64,000 nucleotides of DNA from Lewinellaceae bacterium SD302 (lineage in GTDB: Bacteria > Bacteroidota > Bacteroidia > Chitinophagales > Saprospiraceae). A program made the translations under genes and the position numbers. Shown here in pieces: positions 51,777 to 60,251 of the stretch. Positions within the stretch are counted from its first letter, which is position 1; every line of letters begins with the position of its first letter. The notes beneath the pieces were generated by a model. The model had not been told where the DNA came from. It ran no database searches and saw nothing but the letters and a program-made list of their open reading frames with translations. The stretch is from NCBI GenBank assembly GCA_002591745.1, contig PDLQ01000004.1:124001-188000 (forward strand), read 5' to 3'.

Positions 51777-52520
51777 ATGAGATACGAAGTAGCCGGTATG
51801 ACGTGCAGTGGATGCGTGAACAGCGTCCGGAAAGGACTGGAAAACGTTCCTGGGCTCGATAACATTCAGGTACAATTGGCTAGGCCGCAGTTGCGATTTT
51901 CGTCGGAAAGAACGGTGCCAGTAGAAGAATTACAGGCGGCGGTGGGGCATTATAAGATCAGCCCAATCATGGAAGAAGCTGAAATACCAGTAATGGAAAA
52001 GAGCAGATCCATTGCCGTTACCGAACTCGTACCGGAGCCGAGTTTAGCCACCTATTGGCCATTGCTGATGATCATTGGCTTCATTCTCGGCGTAAGCCTA
52101 TTGGCGCAATATCCGTTTGAAAGTTTTAACGGAAGCCTTTGGATGCGTCACTTTATGGCGGGCTTTTTCATCGTTTTCGCCTTCTTTAAGTTGTTGAACA
52201 TTCAAGGTTTTGCGGATAGCTATCGGATGTACGATATCGTGGCGAGAAAGTGGCCGGGCTGGGGATACATCTATCCTTTCGTTGAGTTAGGATTGGGACT
52301 ATTCTACCTGACAGGAGTATTTCCTTTCTGGACAAACGTGGTGACGATCGTCGTGTTGAGCGTGAGTAGCATCGGTGTGATTCAGAGCAACCTTAACAAA
52401 CGAAAGATAAAGTGCGCATGTTTAGGGGAAGTCTTCAACCTGCCGATGTCGACCGTAACGATCGTGGAAGACGTGAGCATGGTAGTAATGGCGGGTTTGA
52501 TGCTAGCTTATGGTGGATAG
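51777..52520 (+). CDS. HMA domain fused to a MauE/DoxX-like membrane domain
   Basis: A 247-residue fusion. Residues 1-~65 form a canonical HMA domain (YEVAGMTCSGCVNSVRKGLENVPGLDNIQVQLARPQLRF). After a linker (about 70-95), four hydrophobic segments follow (about 98-118, 130-147, 170-190, 195-212 plus a terminal one), with a MauE/DoxX-like pattern (FMAGFFIVFAFFKLLNIQGFADSYRMYDIVARKWPGWGYIYPFVELGLGLFYLTG) and a conserved KIKCACLGEVFNLPMS near the end holding two cysteines. MauE-type proteins help redox or disulfide chemistry; a copper-linked thiol transfer role is plausible but not shown. Confidence 0.82.
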   Translation: MRYEVAGMTCSGCVNSVRKGLENVPGLDNIQVQLARPQLRFSSERTVPVEELQAAVGHYKISPIMEEAEIPVMEKSRSIAVTELVPEPSLATYWPLLMIIGFILGVSLLAQYPFESFNGSLWMRHFMAGFFIVFAFFKLLNIQGFADSYRMYDIVARKWPGWGYIYPFVELGLGLFYLTGVFPFWTNVVTIVVLSVSSIGVIQSNLNKRKIKCACLGEVFNLPMSTVTIVEDVSMVVMAGLMLAYGG

Positions 52521-52601
52521 ATCATAATACCGCAAGATTCAACATAATTCTGAAAAGCATAACGGAACTTTTTCCGGTTATAACTATAAATAAAACTTAC
52601 G

Positions 52602-53150
52602 ATGATGATTAAGTATTCCATCTACCTTCTTTTGCTATCTGCCTTTTTTTCGTGTGGTAGCTCATCGACGGATACCGAAAACGCTACTGAAATCGGTGTT
52701 AATACTCCTGAAGAGGTTGCCGCGCAAAAAGCGGCGGCACCGGCGAGGGGGGGCACTAGTTTCAAAGACGGTATGACCGGTAAGGTTTGGCAGAATTATC
52801 TACACGTCCGTACAGCCTTGGTAAACACTGATGCAGATGAAGCAGCGGTTGCTGCTGGCAACCTGACGGAGGCACTGACTAGTGAGCGTGCGGATTTGAA
52901 AAAAGCGGCGATGGCAATTTCGAAAGCGAAAGATATCGAAACCCAGCGGGTAGCCTTTGTAGATCTCTCGGTAGAAATGGAGAAACTTCTTGATGGTGCC
53001 TTATCAAACGGAACTGTATATAAACAGCACTGCCCGATGGCATTCGACGGAGCCGGAGCGAATTGGCTGTCCGAGGTTAGTGAAATTCGTAACCCCTACT
53101 ACGGTGACAAGATGCTGAAGTGCGGCAAAGTCGTCGCAGAAATAAAGTAA
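52602..53150 (+). CDS. DUF3347 lipoprotein
   Basis: A 182-residue lipoprotein (lipobox FFSC, cysteine about 18) with an Ala/Glu-rich linker and a DUF3347 domain (about 58-182: WQNYLHVRTALVNTDADEAAVAAGNLTEAL, YKQHCPMAFDGAGANWLSEVSEIRNPYYGDKMLKCG). The histidine, methionine and two cysteines in HCPMA...MLKCG are the likely metal ligands. The same domain forms the C-terminus of CusB at 49260, where the matching stretch is nearly identical in pattern. It would act as a soluble copper store or donor in the periplasm for the adaptor. Located between the HMA-MauE gene and the DUF305 gene. Confidence 0.85.
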   Translation: MMIKYSIYLLLLSAFFSCGSSSTDTENATEIGVNTPEEVAAQKAAAPARGGTSFKDGMTGKVWQNYLHVRTALVNTDADEAAVAAGNLTEALTSERADLKKAAMAISKAKDIETQRVAFVDLSVEMEKLLDGALSNGTVYKQHCPMAFDGAGANWLSEVSEIRNPYYGDKMLKCGKVVAEIK

Positions 53151-53240
53151 TCCAGCCTTTTAACCCTGCTCTTTTTAATCTGGCACCGCACCTGCGGCTG
53201 CGCCCGGATACAGTAACTTAAATAATAAATTCACCCAATA

Positions 53241-53723
53241 ATGATGAACCACAAAGATGATAAAGAAGGGATGAACCCCTACCTTAAATTTGCCATCATG
53301 ATGGCTACTTCCTTCGTCATCATGTACGCTGTTATGTACCTGAGCGTGGATAAGGTGGACCATATTTATCTGGCACCTTCCCGCACCTACATGACCTTTT
53401 TGATGATCGCGGCGATGGCCCCGACGATGCTGCTTTTCATGTGGGGGATGTACAAAAAGAAATCGTGGAACTACGCTATACTCGGCATCTCCGTTCTGGC
53501 TTTCGTACTATCCGTATTTGGTTTGCGCCAGCAGGTACTTGTAAGTGATGTTCAGTGGATGAAAGCGATGATTCCCCACCACAGTATCGCCATTATGGTG
53601 AGCCAAAAAGCGCATTTGAAAGACCCCGAAGCGATCAAACTGGCGGAGGAAATCATTGAGGCGCAGGAGCGTGAGATCGCCGAGATGAAGAAGATGATCT
53701 ACCGCCTGGAAAGCGAAGAATAA
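53241..53723 (+). CDS. DUF305 family membrane protein
   Basis: A 160-residue protein with three membrane segments (about 16-34, 53-71, 77-97) and a C-terminal helical DUF305 motif: WMKAMIPHHSIAIMVSQKAHLKDPEAIKLAEEIIEAQEREIAEMKKMI. The MIPHH-S-A-I-x-M pattern is characteristic; methionine and histidine clusters may bind copper. Other DUF305 members accompany copper and silver resistance genes, though their biochemical role is not established. Together with the flanking small proteins it supports copper handling in the envelope. Confidence 0.85.
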   Translation: MMNHKDDKEGMNPYLKFAIMMATSFVIMYAVMYLSVDKVDHIYLAPSRTYMTFLMIAAMAPTMLLFMWGMYKKKSWNYAILGISVLAFVLSVFGLRQQVLVSDVQWMKAMIPHHSIAIMVSQKAHLKDPEAIKLAEEIIEAQEREIAEMKKMIYRLESEE

Positions 53724-53767
53724 CCCGGCGCGCGCAATCCTACACGCTGCCACCAAATCGTTGTATT

Positions 53768-54097
53768 ATGAATGCATTAGTGAAACCCGATTACGTAAAG
53801 TGTTTAGAAGCCTGCCAGGAATGTCTGATCGACTGCCAGGTCTGCCTAGCGAAGATGGCCGGTAAGGACAGCATGAACGACTGTCCGTACTGCTGTGTGC
53901 AGTGCATCGAAGTTTTATGCGCCAGCATCGGCCTGATGGCCGCCGACAGTAAGTTCTCCAAGGAGCAGTGCGAACTCTCCGCGAAGGTCTGTGAGTACTG
54001 CGCAGAGCAGTGCGAAGCGCACGACCACGAGCACTGTAAAAAATGCGCGGAGAGTTGCCGCAAATGCGCGGAAGCTTGCCGTGCCATGGTTGCGTAA
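53768..54097 (+). CDS. Four-helix-bundle copper-storage protein, Csp-like (DUF326)
   Basis: A 109-residue protein with 16 cysteines in C-x-x-C, C-x-x-x-C and CC spacings on predicted helices (KCLEACQECLIDCQVCLAKM, CPYCCVQCIEVLCASI, CELSAKVCEYCAEQCEAHDHEHCKKCAESCRKCAEACR). This is the copper-storage protein (Csp) pattern, in which thiolates line a four-helix bundle and hold many Cu(I) ions. No signal peptide is visible, so this copy would act in the cytoplasm like Csp3. It lies between DUF305 and the multicopper oxidase gene. Confidence 0.92.
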   Translation: MNALVKPDYVKCLEACQECLIDCQVCLAKMAGKDSMNDCPYCCVQCIEVLCASIGLMAADSKFSKEQCELSAKVCEYCAEQCEAHDHEHCKKCAESCRKCAEACRAMVA

Positions 54098-54170
54098 GTC
54101 TAGATATTTTCTAATTTATGCCACTGCGGTCGGTGTCGTACCGGCTGCGGTACTTTTTAAGTATATTCCC

Positions 54171-56603
54171 ATGAAGTTATTCCGTTTCCTCCTACTCTTA
54201 ATAACAATCCCTACGTTGGCCGTCGGTCAACAGATTGGGATGGTACCCAATGGTTCGTTAGAGGGTAACCCCGATAATTTACCGGTTAGGGAATACAGCT
54301 TAGTCTTGGAAGAGGCCATGGTGAATAAGGCGGGCAAAAAGGTAAAGGGTATGACCGTCAATGGTGGTATTCCCGGTCCGGTACTAACCTTTAAGGAAGG
54401 AGAATACGCTAAGATCACCATAATCAATAAAATGGATGCGGAAACGTCGATCCATTGGCATGGCATCCTACTGCCTAACTTCTACGATGGGGTGCCGTAC
54501 CTGAACACACCGCCGGTAGCGCCCGGGGAAAGCTTTGTTTACGAATTTGAGTTAAAGCAATCCGGTACTTACTGGTACCACTCACACACCATGCTGCAGG
54601 AGCAAAGCGGCGTGTACGGATCTATCGTCATAGAGCCTAAAGAGACTGATCTTGCGTACGATACAGATTTTGTGTTGATGCTGTCTGACTGGACAAACGA
54701 AGACCCCCATAGCGTACTCAAAAATCTCAAGCGTGGTAACGAATGGTACGGGATCAAAAAAGGAACCTCCACGCCTTTGAACCGTGTGATTGCCCGGGGC
54801 GCGCTTGGGGCGCAGGTAGACTTTTGGCGGCAGCGGATGGAAGGGGCGGATATTGCCGACATTTACTATCCGGCCTTTTTAATTAATGGCGAAAGGGAGT
54901 CGGAAAACCCGCAATTTGAACCTGGGGAGCGCGTGCGGCTACGCATCATCAACGGTGCTGCGTCATCTTATTTTTGGCTGACGTTTGGCGGGCCTACCCC
55001 AACGCTGGTTGCGGCGGACGGCCTGGACATAGTACCAGTGGGAAAGAATAAAACGTTGATCGGTAACGCCGAGACCTATGATTTTATCGTCACTATTCCG
55101 GAAGACGGTAAACTTCAGGTGAAGGCCTCGGCCTTTGATGGTTCCGGTAAGGCGGTTACTACGCTTGGAAAGGGGCAGTTGTACCCAGCCATGGAAATCC
55201 CCCGCCCTGATAAGATTGGGATGATGAAGATGATGGCTAAAATGGATATGCGGATGGGCGCTCCAGCACTCAAGGCGAACCCAGGTAAGGACGAGCGTTA
55301 CGAGATCAAAAAAAAATTCGGGATGCAAATGAATATGGGCGATATGGGCATGTCGGACGGTGACATGAACGATATGAATATGAGCGAACAGCCACCAGCG
55401 GATTCGATGAAAATGGGTCAAGAAAAAATGCCGGGTATGGACCACGGTAAGATGAACCCCGAGGAACATGCGCGAATGACAAGCAAACCGCGGAAGGATA
55501 AAATGGAACACGCTGGGATGGCTGGCGTGGGTGATGGTAAAATGTCCGGGATGCAGAAAGGAGTGGACGGGATGATGCCCGCTGCGGAAATGATGGGTCG
55601 CGCCTTTGACTATAGTTATTTGCGTTCTCCTGATAAGACGACTTATGAAGCTGATGCACCCGTTAGAAAAATTTTGCTCAACGTGACGGGAAACATGAAT
55701 CGTTATATCTGGAGTTTCAACGGTGTCGGCCTATCAGAAACCGATCAGATCAAGATAAAATCCGGGGAGGTAACTCGAATTACGTTCAACAACCTGACGA
55801 TGATGCATCACCCGTTACATCTACACGGTCATTTCTTTCGGGTCATTAACAAGAACGGAGCGTATTCACCATTAAAGCACACCGTCAACGTAGCCCCCAT
55901 GCAGGAGGTGACCATCGAGTTCTACGGAGATGAATACGGCGACTGGTTTTTCCATTGTCACATTCTCTATCACATGATGGGTGGTATGGCACGCATCTTC
56001 AGTTACGATACGCCGCGCGACGAACGGCTAGCAGACGCTCCGCTAAAGAACTTGGTGGCGGAAACCGATCAGTTTTATACCTGGGGCATGGCGGACGTGG
56101 CTTCCCAAATGAGTGGTGTCAACCTTACCGCCTCCAACCTCAGGAACCAGTTTAATCTGCTCGTGGAGTACGGTTACAACCAAAACTTCGAGGCGGAGGT
56201 AACTTACGAACGCTACATCTACGACTGGGTGACGGTTTTTGGTGGTGTTAACGCGGAGAACGGTGAACCGGAATCGCTGGACGACCCTTCTATCACTGCA
56301 GTGGCGGGTGTGCGTTGGTTGAGCCCTTATCTATTTAATATAGATATGCGGATAGATAATATGCTGCGGCCCCGGGTTAGTATCGGACGGAGTATTATGC
56401 TGTTTCCCCGCTTGTCGGCCTTTGGTTATTACGAATATCAGGCCGACTTCGGGGTGATGGACCGGGAGGACGGCACATCTGACTACCAGAGCGAAACCGT
56501 TTGGAGTGCCGGTGTGGAATACATGCTGGGCCGGAACTTCTCGCTGATGGGAAGCTATGATAATCGCTTTGGTTACGGTGGTGGGCTGAGCGTAAGGTTT
56601 TAA
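54171..56603 (+). CDS. Multicopper oxidase (CopA-like) fused to a CopB-like outer-membrane beta-barrel
   Basis: An 810-residue protein from ATG 54171 (signal peptide MKLFRFLLLLITIPTLAVGQ; an earlier in-frame start would lack it). Three cupredoxin domains hold copper sites: HWHG (95-98), HSH (137-139), HHPLHLHGHFF (about 547) and HCHILYHMMGGM (about 595). Between the second and third domains a methionine/histidine-rich loop (about 345-470, many MGDM, MDHG, MSDGDM repeats) probably binds Cu(I). After the last copper site, about 195 residues (613-810: QFYTWGMADVASQMSG, LLVEYGYNQNFEAEVTYERYIYDW, ending FGYGGGLSVRF) look like the C-terminal barrel of CopB. It would oxidise Cu(I) to Cu(II) at the periplasm while anchoring to the outer membrane. 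Confidence 0.9.
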   Translation: MKLFRFLLLLITIPTLAVGQQIGMVPNGSLEGNPDNLPVREYSLVLEEAMVNKAGKKVKGMTVNGGIPGPVLTFKEGEYAKITIINKMDAETSIHWHGILLPNFYDGVPYLNTPPVAPGESFVYEFELKQSGTYWYHSHTMLQEQSGVYGSIVIEPKETDLAYDTDFVLMLSDWTNEDPHSVLKNLKRGNEWYGIKKGTSTPLNRVIARGALGAQVDFWRQRMEGADIADIYYPAFLINGERESENPQFEPGERVRLRIINGAASSYFWLTFGGPTPTLVAADGLDIVPVGKNKTLIGNAETYDFIVTIPEDGKLQVKASAFDGSGKAVTTLGKGQLYPAMEIPRPDKIGMMKMMAKMDMRMGAPALKANPGKDERYEIKKKFGMQMNMGDMGMSDGDMNDMNMSEQPPADSMKMGQEKMPGMDHGKMNPEEHARMTSKPRKDKMEHAGMAGVGDGKMSGMQKGVDGMMPAAEMMGRAFDYSYLRSPDKTTYEADAPVRKILLNVTGNMNRYIWSFNGVGLSETDQIKIKSGEVTRITFNNLTMMHHPLHLHGHFFRVINKNGAYSPLKHTVNVAPMQEVTIEFYGDEYGDWFFHCHILYHMMGGMARIFSYDTPRDERLADAPLKNLVAETDQFYTWGMADVASQMSGVNLTASNLRNQFNLLVEYGYNQNFEAEVTYERYIYDWVTVFGGVNAENGEPESLDDPSITAVAGVRWLSPYLFNIDMRIDNMLRPRVSIGRSIMLFPRLSAFGYYEYQADFGVMDREDGTSDYQSETVWSAGVEYMLGRNFSLMGSYDNRFGYGGGLSVRF

Positions 56604-56643
56604 GGCATAATAATCTATTTAAAAGCACTCAACAAAAGAAGAA

Positions 56644-57177
56644 ATGAGTACCAAAAAATCGCTTTTCCTATGGGGAGGTTTCACGACAGTAGCTTACGCT
56701 TTGACTCAATTGTTTCAGTCAACTGATATTCTCGGACACACTAGTGTCACCGCCATGTGGGGAGCAGCATTTTTTGCACCGATTGTGGTTGCGATAAAAG
56801 ACTGGCCTGTTAAGAAAAACACAACGTTGATTGATGGCGATGAAACCGGAGCCTTTTGGACCGGACTATGTCTGCTGGGGATGAGTGTGACTTTTTTTTC
56901 TCTTACTACTGAAAGTCATGATTTTAAGCACTTTTCATTCCGGACACTTTGGTTTATAGTGGGAGCTTTAGGTTTTGTTTATGTTGGGGCTAAAGCGCTG
57001 GGCAAACGCAGGTTATGTTATCTATTCCTATCTGTGATAAACTTGCTTGTTGCAGTAGTTCTATTTGTCAACTATGATTTATTAAAGCCCGTTGCTTTTG
57101 GGTTAGCCGTTATCATACAGGGTCTTCCTATTATTGTCGACGGTTTAACCTATCAAGAAGACAATGTCGTGGGATAG
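56644..57177 (+). CDS. Five-pass integral membrane protein of unknown function in the copper island
   Basis: A 177-residue protein with five hydrophobic stretches (about 7-24, 35-52, 73-92, 105-122, 126-170 with a break). No cysteine pairs, histidine clusters or transporter motif are visible, so metal binding is not supported. It is 40 bp after the oxidase gene and 86 bp before the small CC peptide. I do not recognise the family. It may be a recent arrival or a membrane partner of the following channel. Confidence 0.6.
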   Translation: MSTKKSLFLWGGFTTVAYALTQLFQSTDILGHTSVTAMWGAAFFAPIVVAIKDWPVKKNTTLIDGDETGAFWTGLCLLGMSVTFFSLTTESHDFKHFSFRTLWFIVGALGFVYVGAKALGKRRLCYLFLSVINLLVAVVLFVNYDLLKPVAFGLAVIIQGLPIIVDGLTYQEDNVVG

Positions 57178-57263
57178 GCTTTGCCAATGATGATATCGGT
57201 ATTGTTGACTATTGTATCTCTCTAAACAGTAAGAGAACTAGTGTACTATTAAAATGCCTGATC

Positions 57264-57386
57264 ATGAAAGACTGTTGTAAGCCGGACGAAAATCCGGGCA
57301 TCGTGAAACGACTACTTAACGGAATCACTACGCTCATATTGATAGCGCTGTTATTGTATGGTGTCGTTATAATGTTCATACAATGA
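57264..57386 (+). CDS. 40-residue membrane peptide with an N-terminal Cys-Cys pair
   Basis: A short frame starting ATG at 57264 (MKDCCKPDEN...) encodes 40 residues: a soluble CC-containing head (MKDCCKPDENPGIVKR) and one membrane helix (LLNGITTLILIALLLYGVVIMFIQ). Its TGA overlaps the next ATG as ATGA, so translation is coupled. The spacing, position inside a metal island and the paired cysteines near the N-terminus argue that it is real; similar small MKxCC peptides occur near Bacteroidota copper genes as I recall them, without known function. It could be a copper sensor or a regulatory subunit of the downstream channel. Confidence 0.7.
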   Translation: MKDCCKPDENPGIVKRLLNGITTLILIALLLYGVVIMFIQ

Positions 57387-57901
57387 GTTTCAGTAGCTCC
57401 TTCGAGATAGACTCATGGTGGAGAGAAGTACTCTTGATAACTGTTTGTAGTCTTATAGGCTACGGTGCGATTCTCATTGAGTCGCCCTGGGCGGCATTTG
57501 TAATTGCTGCGCTATCGATGCTACAGTCAGGGTACTATTTGCGCAATACCGTACAGAATGTTTTTAAGCATTTACAGCATAGTGATATGCCAATCAAATA
57601 CTGCTTACTGTTACTAGGGCTAATGGTAGCCATCTTCATTATTAGCTACGGGATGAATTTCTTTTTAATGACGCTGGCTGATAAAAATGCGCTTAAAAAC
57701 ATCAACCCGCCGAGCATCTGGCACCGCTTGTTTGACGGAATTTATTTTAGCACTGTCACCTTCACAGCTACCGGATTTGGTGAAATTACCCCGACTACAT
57801 ATCCGGCAAAAGTCGTGGTCTGGGGTGAAATGGTGCTAGGTTTTGCTACTTCCGTTTTTGCTATTTCTTCTTTTATTTCCCTGGCTAGCAGAAGCAAATA
57901 G
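57383..57901 (+). CDS. Two-TM ion channel (Ion_trans_2 family, potassium-channel-like)
   Basis: A 172-residue protein with about five hydrophobic segments; the last two with the pore between them form a KcsA-like module (about 72-97, pore about 120-135, 142-165). The pore loop TVTFTATGFGEITPTTYPAK aligns with the T-V-G-Y-G-D selectivity filter, but G-F-G-E replaces G-Y-G-D, as in a minority of bacterial channels; ion selectivity is therefore uncertain. No regulatory RCK domain follows. It overlaps the 40-residue CC peptide by 4 bp and stands 23 bp before the copper ATPase, so it probably balances charge during copper export; this is inference only. Confidence 0.8.
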   Translation: MSFSSSFEIDSWWREVLLITVCSLIGYGAILIESPWAAFVIAALSMLQSGYYLRNTVQNVFKHLQHSDMPIKYCLLLLGLMVAIFIISYGMNFFLMTLADKNALKNINPPSIWHRLFDGIYFSTVTFTATGFGEITPTTYPAKVVVWGEMVLGFATSVFAISSFISLASRSK

Positions 57902-57924
57902 CTGCTGTAAAATCATCTTACTAC

Positions 57925-60231
57925 ATGACCCATACTTATTCTATTTCCGGCATGACCTGCGAACACTGCGTCGCCAAGGTTCAAAAAGCATTAGAGGCTG
58001 TGCACGGTATTCAGTCTGTGCAGGTCAGTTTAGATCCGCCGCAGGCTGTAGTCACTATGCACCATCACGTTACCGTAGAAGACCTCAACGCAGCGGTTGC
58101 GGCGGTTGGTGACTACGCGCTGGCAGCGGAAGTGGTAAGTACGACTAAAGATCATCTGGCGGAACTTACTGAGCACGGACATGAAGCGGCGATCAGCGAC
58201 AAGAACCACCAAGGGATGGACCACAGCCAGATGGACCATGGTCAAATGGATCACGCTACCATGGACCATTCCGGACACGGTAATCACGGTGACCACCATC
58301 GGATGATGATCGAAGATTTCAAACGCCGGTTTTGGGTATCGCTGATACTGATGCTGCCGGTGCTTTTTCTTGCGCCCATGATCCAAAACCTCCTGGGGGT
58401 AAGCTGGACGTTTACGGGGGACCGGTATCTTCAGTTTGTATTATCATCCATCATTTACTTTTACGGTGGATGGCCATTTTTGAAAGGTCTGAAAGAAGAG
58501 TTGGGTAAACGGGCTCCAGGAATGATGACGCTGATCGCGATTGCGATCTCGGCGGCCTATATCTACAGTTCCGCTGTGGTATTTGGCCTGGAGGGAAAGA
58601 CCTTTTTTTGGGAGCTGGCCTCCCTTATCGTGGTGATGCTGCTCGGGCACTGGATCGAGATGCGCTCGGTACTCGGGGCCAGTAAAGCGCTGGAGGCGCT
58701 GGCGGCGCTAATGCCTAACGATGCAACGCGGATCGATGAAAAAGGACAAGCAAATAAAGTCCTGATCAGCGAATTAAAAACGGGGGACTTGGTGCTGATT
58801 AAGCCCGGGGAGAAGGTTCCAGCTGACGGAGTGATCAAAGAGGGGAGTAGTTCCCTGAACGAGAGTATGCTGACGGGTGAGAGTGTACCTGTAAGTAAGT
58901 CTGAAGGGGCGGAGGTTATTGGAGGCTCCATCAACGGTAGCGGCGCCATTAAGGTCGGGGTGAAGGGAGTAGGGGAGGACAGCTACTTAGCTAAGGTGGT
59001 TAAGCTGGTACAGGATGCTCAGGGGCAAAAATCAAAAACCCAGCACCTAGCCGACCGGGCAGCTAAATGGCTTACGGTAATTGCCTTGGTGGCAGGTTTC
59101 GGCACATTCACCGCGTGGATGTTTACAGGCAAGGAGTTGGCCTTTGCGCTGGAGCGGATGGTGACCGTGATGGTAATCTGTTGTCCGCACGCTTTAGGCT
59201 TGGCCATTCCATTGGTTGCGGCAATCTCCACTAGTGTTTCCGCTAAACACGGTCTGCTGATTCGCAACCGTACAGCCTTTGAGAACTCACGCAAGATTAC
59301 CACCATTGTTTTTGACAAGACGGGAACGCTCACTAAGGGCTCGCACGAAGTTACTCGGGTGGTATCGCTGGCTGAAGGTTGGGACGAGGCAAAGTTGTTA
59401 CGCTACGCTACGGCAGTAGAAAGCAGTTCAGAGCATCACATTTCGAAGGGATTGCAACGGCGGGCTAAAGCTGACGGATTGGAAATACCCACAAGCAAAG
59501 ATTTTAAATACGAAGCCGGAGTAGGAGTGAGCGGAACGGTGGAAAGCAAAGCGGTCCGCGCCGGCGGTTACCTGATGCTGGAAGCCGCTGGCATCACGGC
59601 CCCAGACGACAATAAGGACGGGGTGGAAACAAAAATCTTCCTAGTTGTTGACGACCGACTTGTCGGCTTTGTCACCTTCGCCGACCAAATTCGGGAGTCT
59701 TCCGCGGGGGTCATCAATACACTGCAAAAGAACGGTATCAAATGCCTCCTGTTAACTGGAGATAATGAGCGCGTTGCCGCTTCGGTGGCTAAGGAGTTAG
59801 GAATGGAGGACTACTTAGCTGAGGTCCTTCCGGACCAGAAGCAAGACAAGATTAAGGAACTGCAGGCGGCGGGTGAGTTCGTGGCCATGACGGGTGATGG
59901 CGTTAATGATGCGCCGGCATTGGCGCGTGCCGACGTCGGTATCGCTATCGGTTCCGGGACGGACGTGGCGGCGGAGACCGCCGATATCGTTTTGGTCGAC
60001 AGTGACCCGAAAGATATTGCTAATTTGATCTTATTTGGTAAGGCGACCTATCGCAAGATGATTCAGAATTTATGGTGGGCGACGGGTTATAATGCAGTTG
60101 CATTGCCTCTCGCTACGGGCTTTATTCCCGGCTTGATGATTAGCCCGGCAATCGGAGCAGTCTTGATGAGTCTGAGCACCGTAATTTGTGCAGTAAATGC
60201 TCAGCTTTTAAATAAACAGCTACGATTTTGA
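57925..60231 (+). CDS. copB: Copper-translocating P1B-type ATPase (CPH-type, CopB-like) with HMA and His/Met-rich N-terminus
   Basis: A 768-residue P-type ATPase. One HMA domain (GMTCEHCVAKV, CxxC 12-15) is followed by a His/Met-rich patch (about 93-125, MDHSQ, MDHGQ, MDHAT, GNHGDHH). Eight membrane helices surround the core. The TM6 motif is CPH (about 418-420, VICCPHALGLA), which defines the P1B-3 (CopB) class exporting Cu(II)/Ag(I). Phosphorylation motif DKTGTLTKG starts at D464, with TGES in the actuator, and TGDGVNDAPALARADVGIAIG as the hinge. Overlaps the next start by 4 bp region (ATG 60252 lies 20 bp after the stop). Confidence 0.93.
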   Translation: MTHTYSISGMTCEHCVAKVQKALEAVHGIQSVQVSLDPPQAVVTMHHHVTVEDLNAAVAAVGDYALAAEVVSTTKDHLAELTEHGHEAAISDKNHQGMDHSQMDHGQMDHATMDHSGHGNHGDHHRMMIEDFKRRFWVSLILMLPVLFLAPMIQNLLGVSWTFTGDRYLQFVLSSIIYFYGGWPFLKGLKEELGKRAPGMMTLIAIAISAAYIYSSAVVFGLEGKTFFWELASLIVVMLLGHWIEMRSVLGASKALEALAALMPNDATRIDEKGQANKVLISELKTGDLVLIKPGEKVPADGVIKEGSSSLNESMLTGESVPVSKSEGAEVIGGSINGSGAIKVGVKGVGEDSYLAKVVKLVQDAQGQKSKTQHLADRAAKWLTVIALVAGFGTFTAWMFTGKELAFALERMVTVMVICCPHALGLAIPLVAAISTSVSAKHGLLIRNRTAFENSRKITTIVFDKTGTLTKGSHEVTRVVSLAEGWDEAKLLRYATAVESSSEHHISKGLQRRAKADGLEIPTSKDFKYEAGVGVSGTVESKAVRAGGYLMLEAAGITAPDDNKDGVETKIFLVVDDRLVGFVTFADQIRESSAGVINTLQKNGIKCLLLTGDNERVAASVAKELGMEDYLAEVLPDQKQDKIKELQAAGEFVAMTGDGVNDAPALARADVGIAIGSGTDVAAETADIVLVDSDPKDIANLILFGKATYRKMIQNLWWATGYNAVALPLATGFIPGLMISPAIGAVLMSLSTVICAVNAQLLNKQLRF

Positions 60232-60251
60232 AAAAATCATTAAATAAAAAA

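Noticed and set aside
57925-57990. Separate small HMA chaperone before the ATPase
   Set aside because: The CxxC domain is in frame with the whole ATPase and is simply its N-terminal domain.
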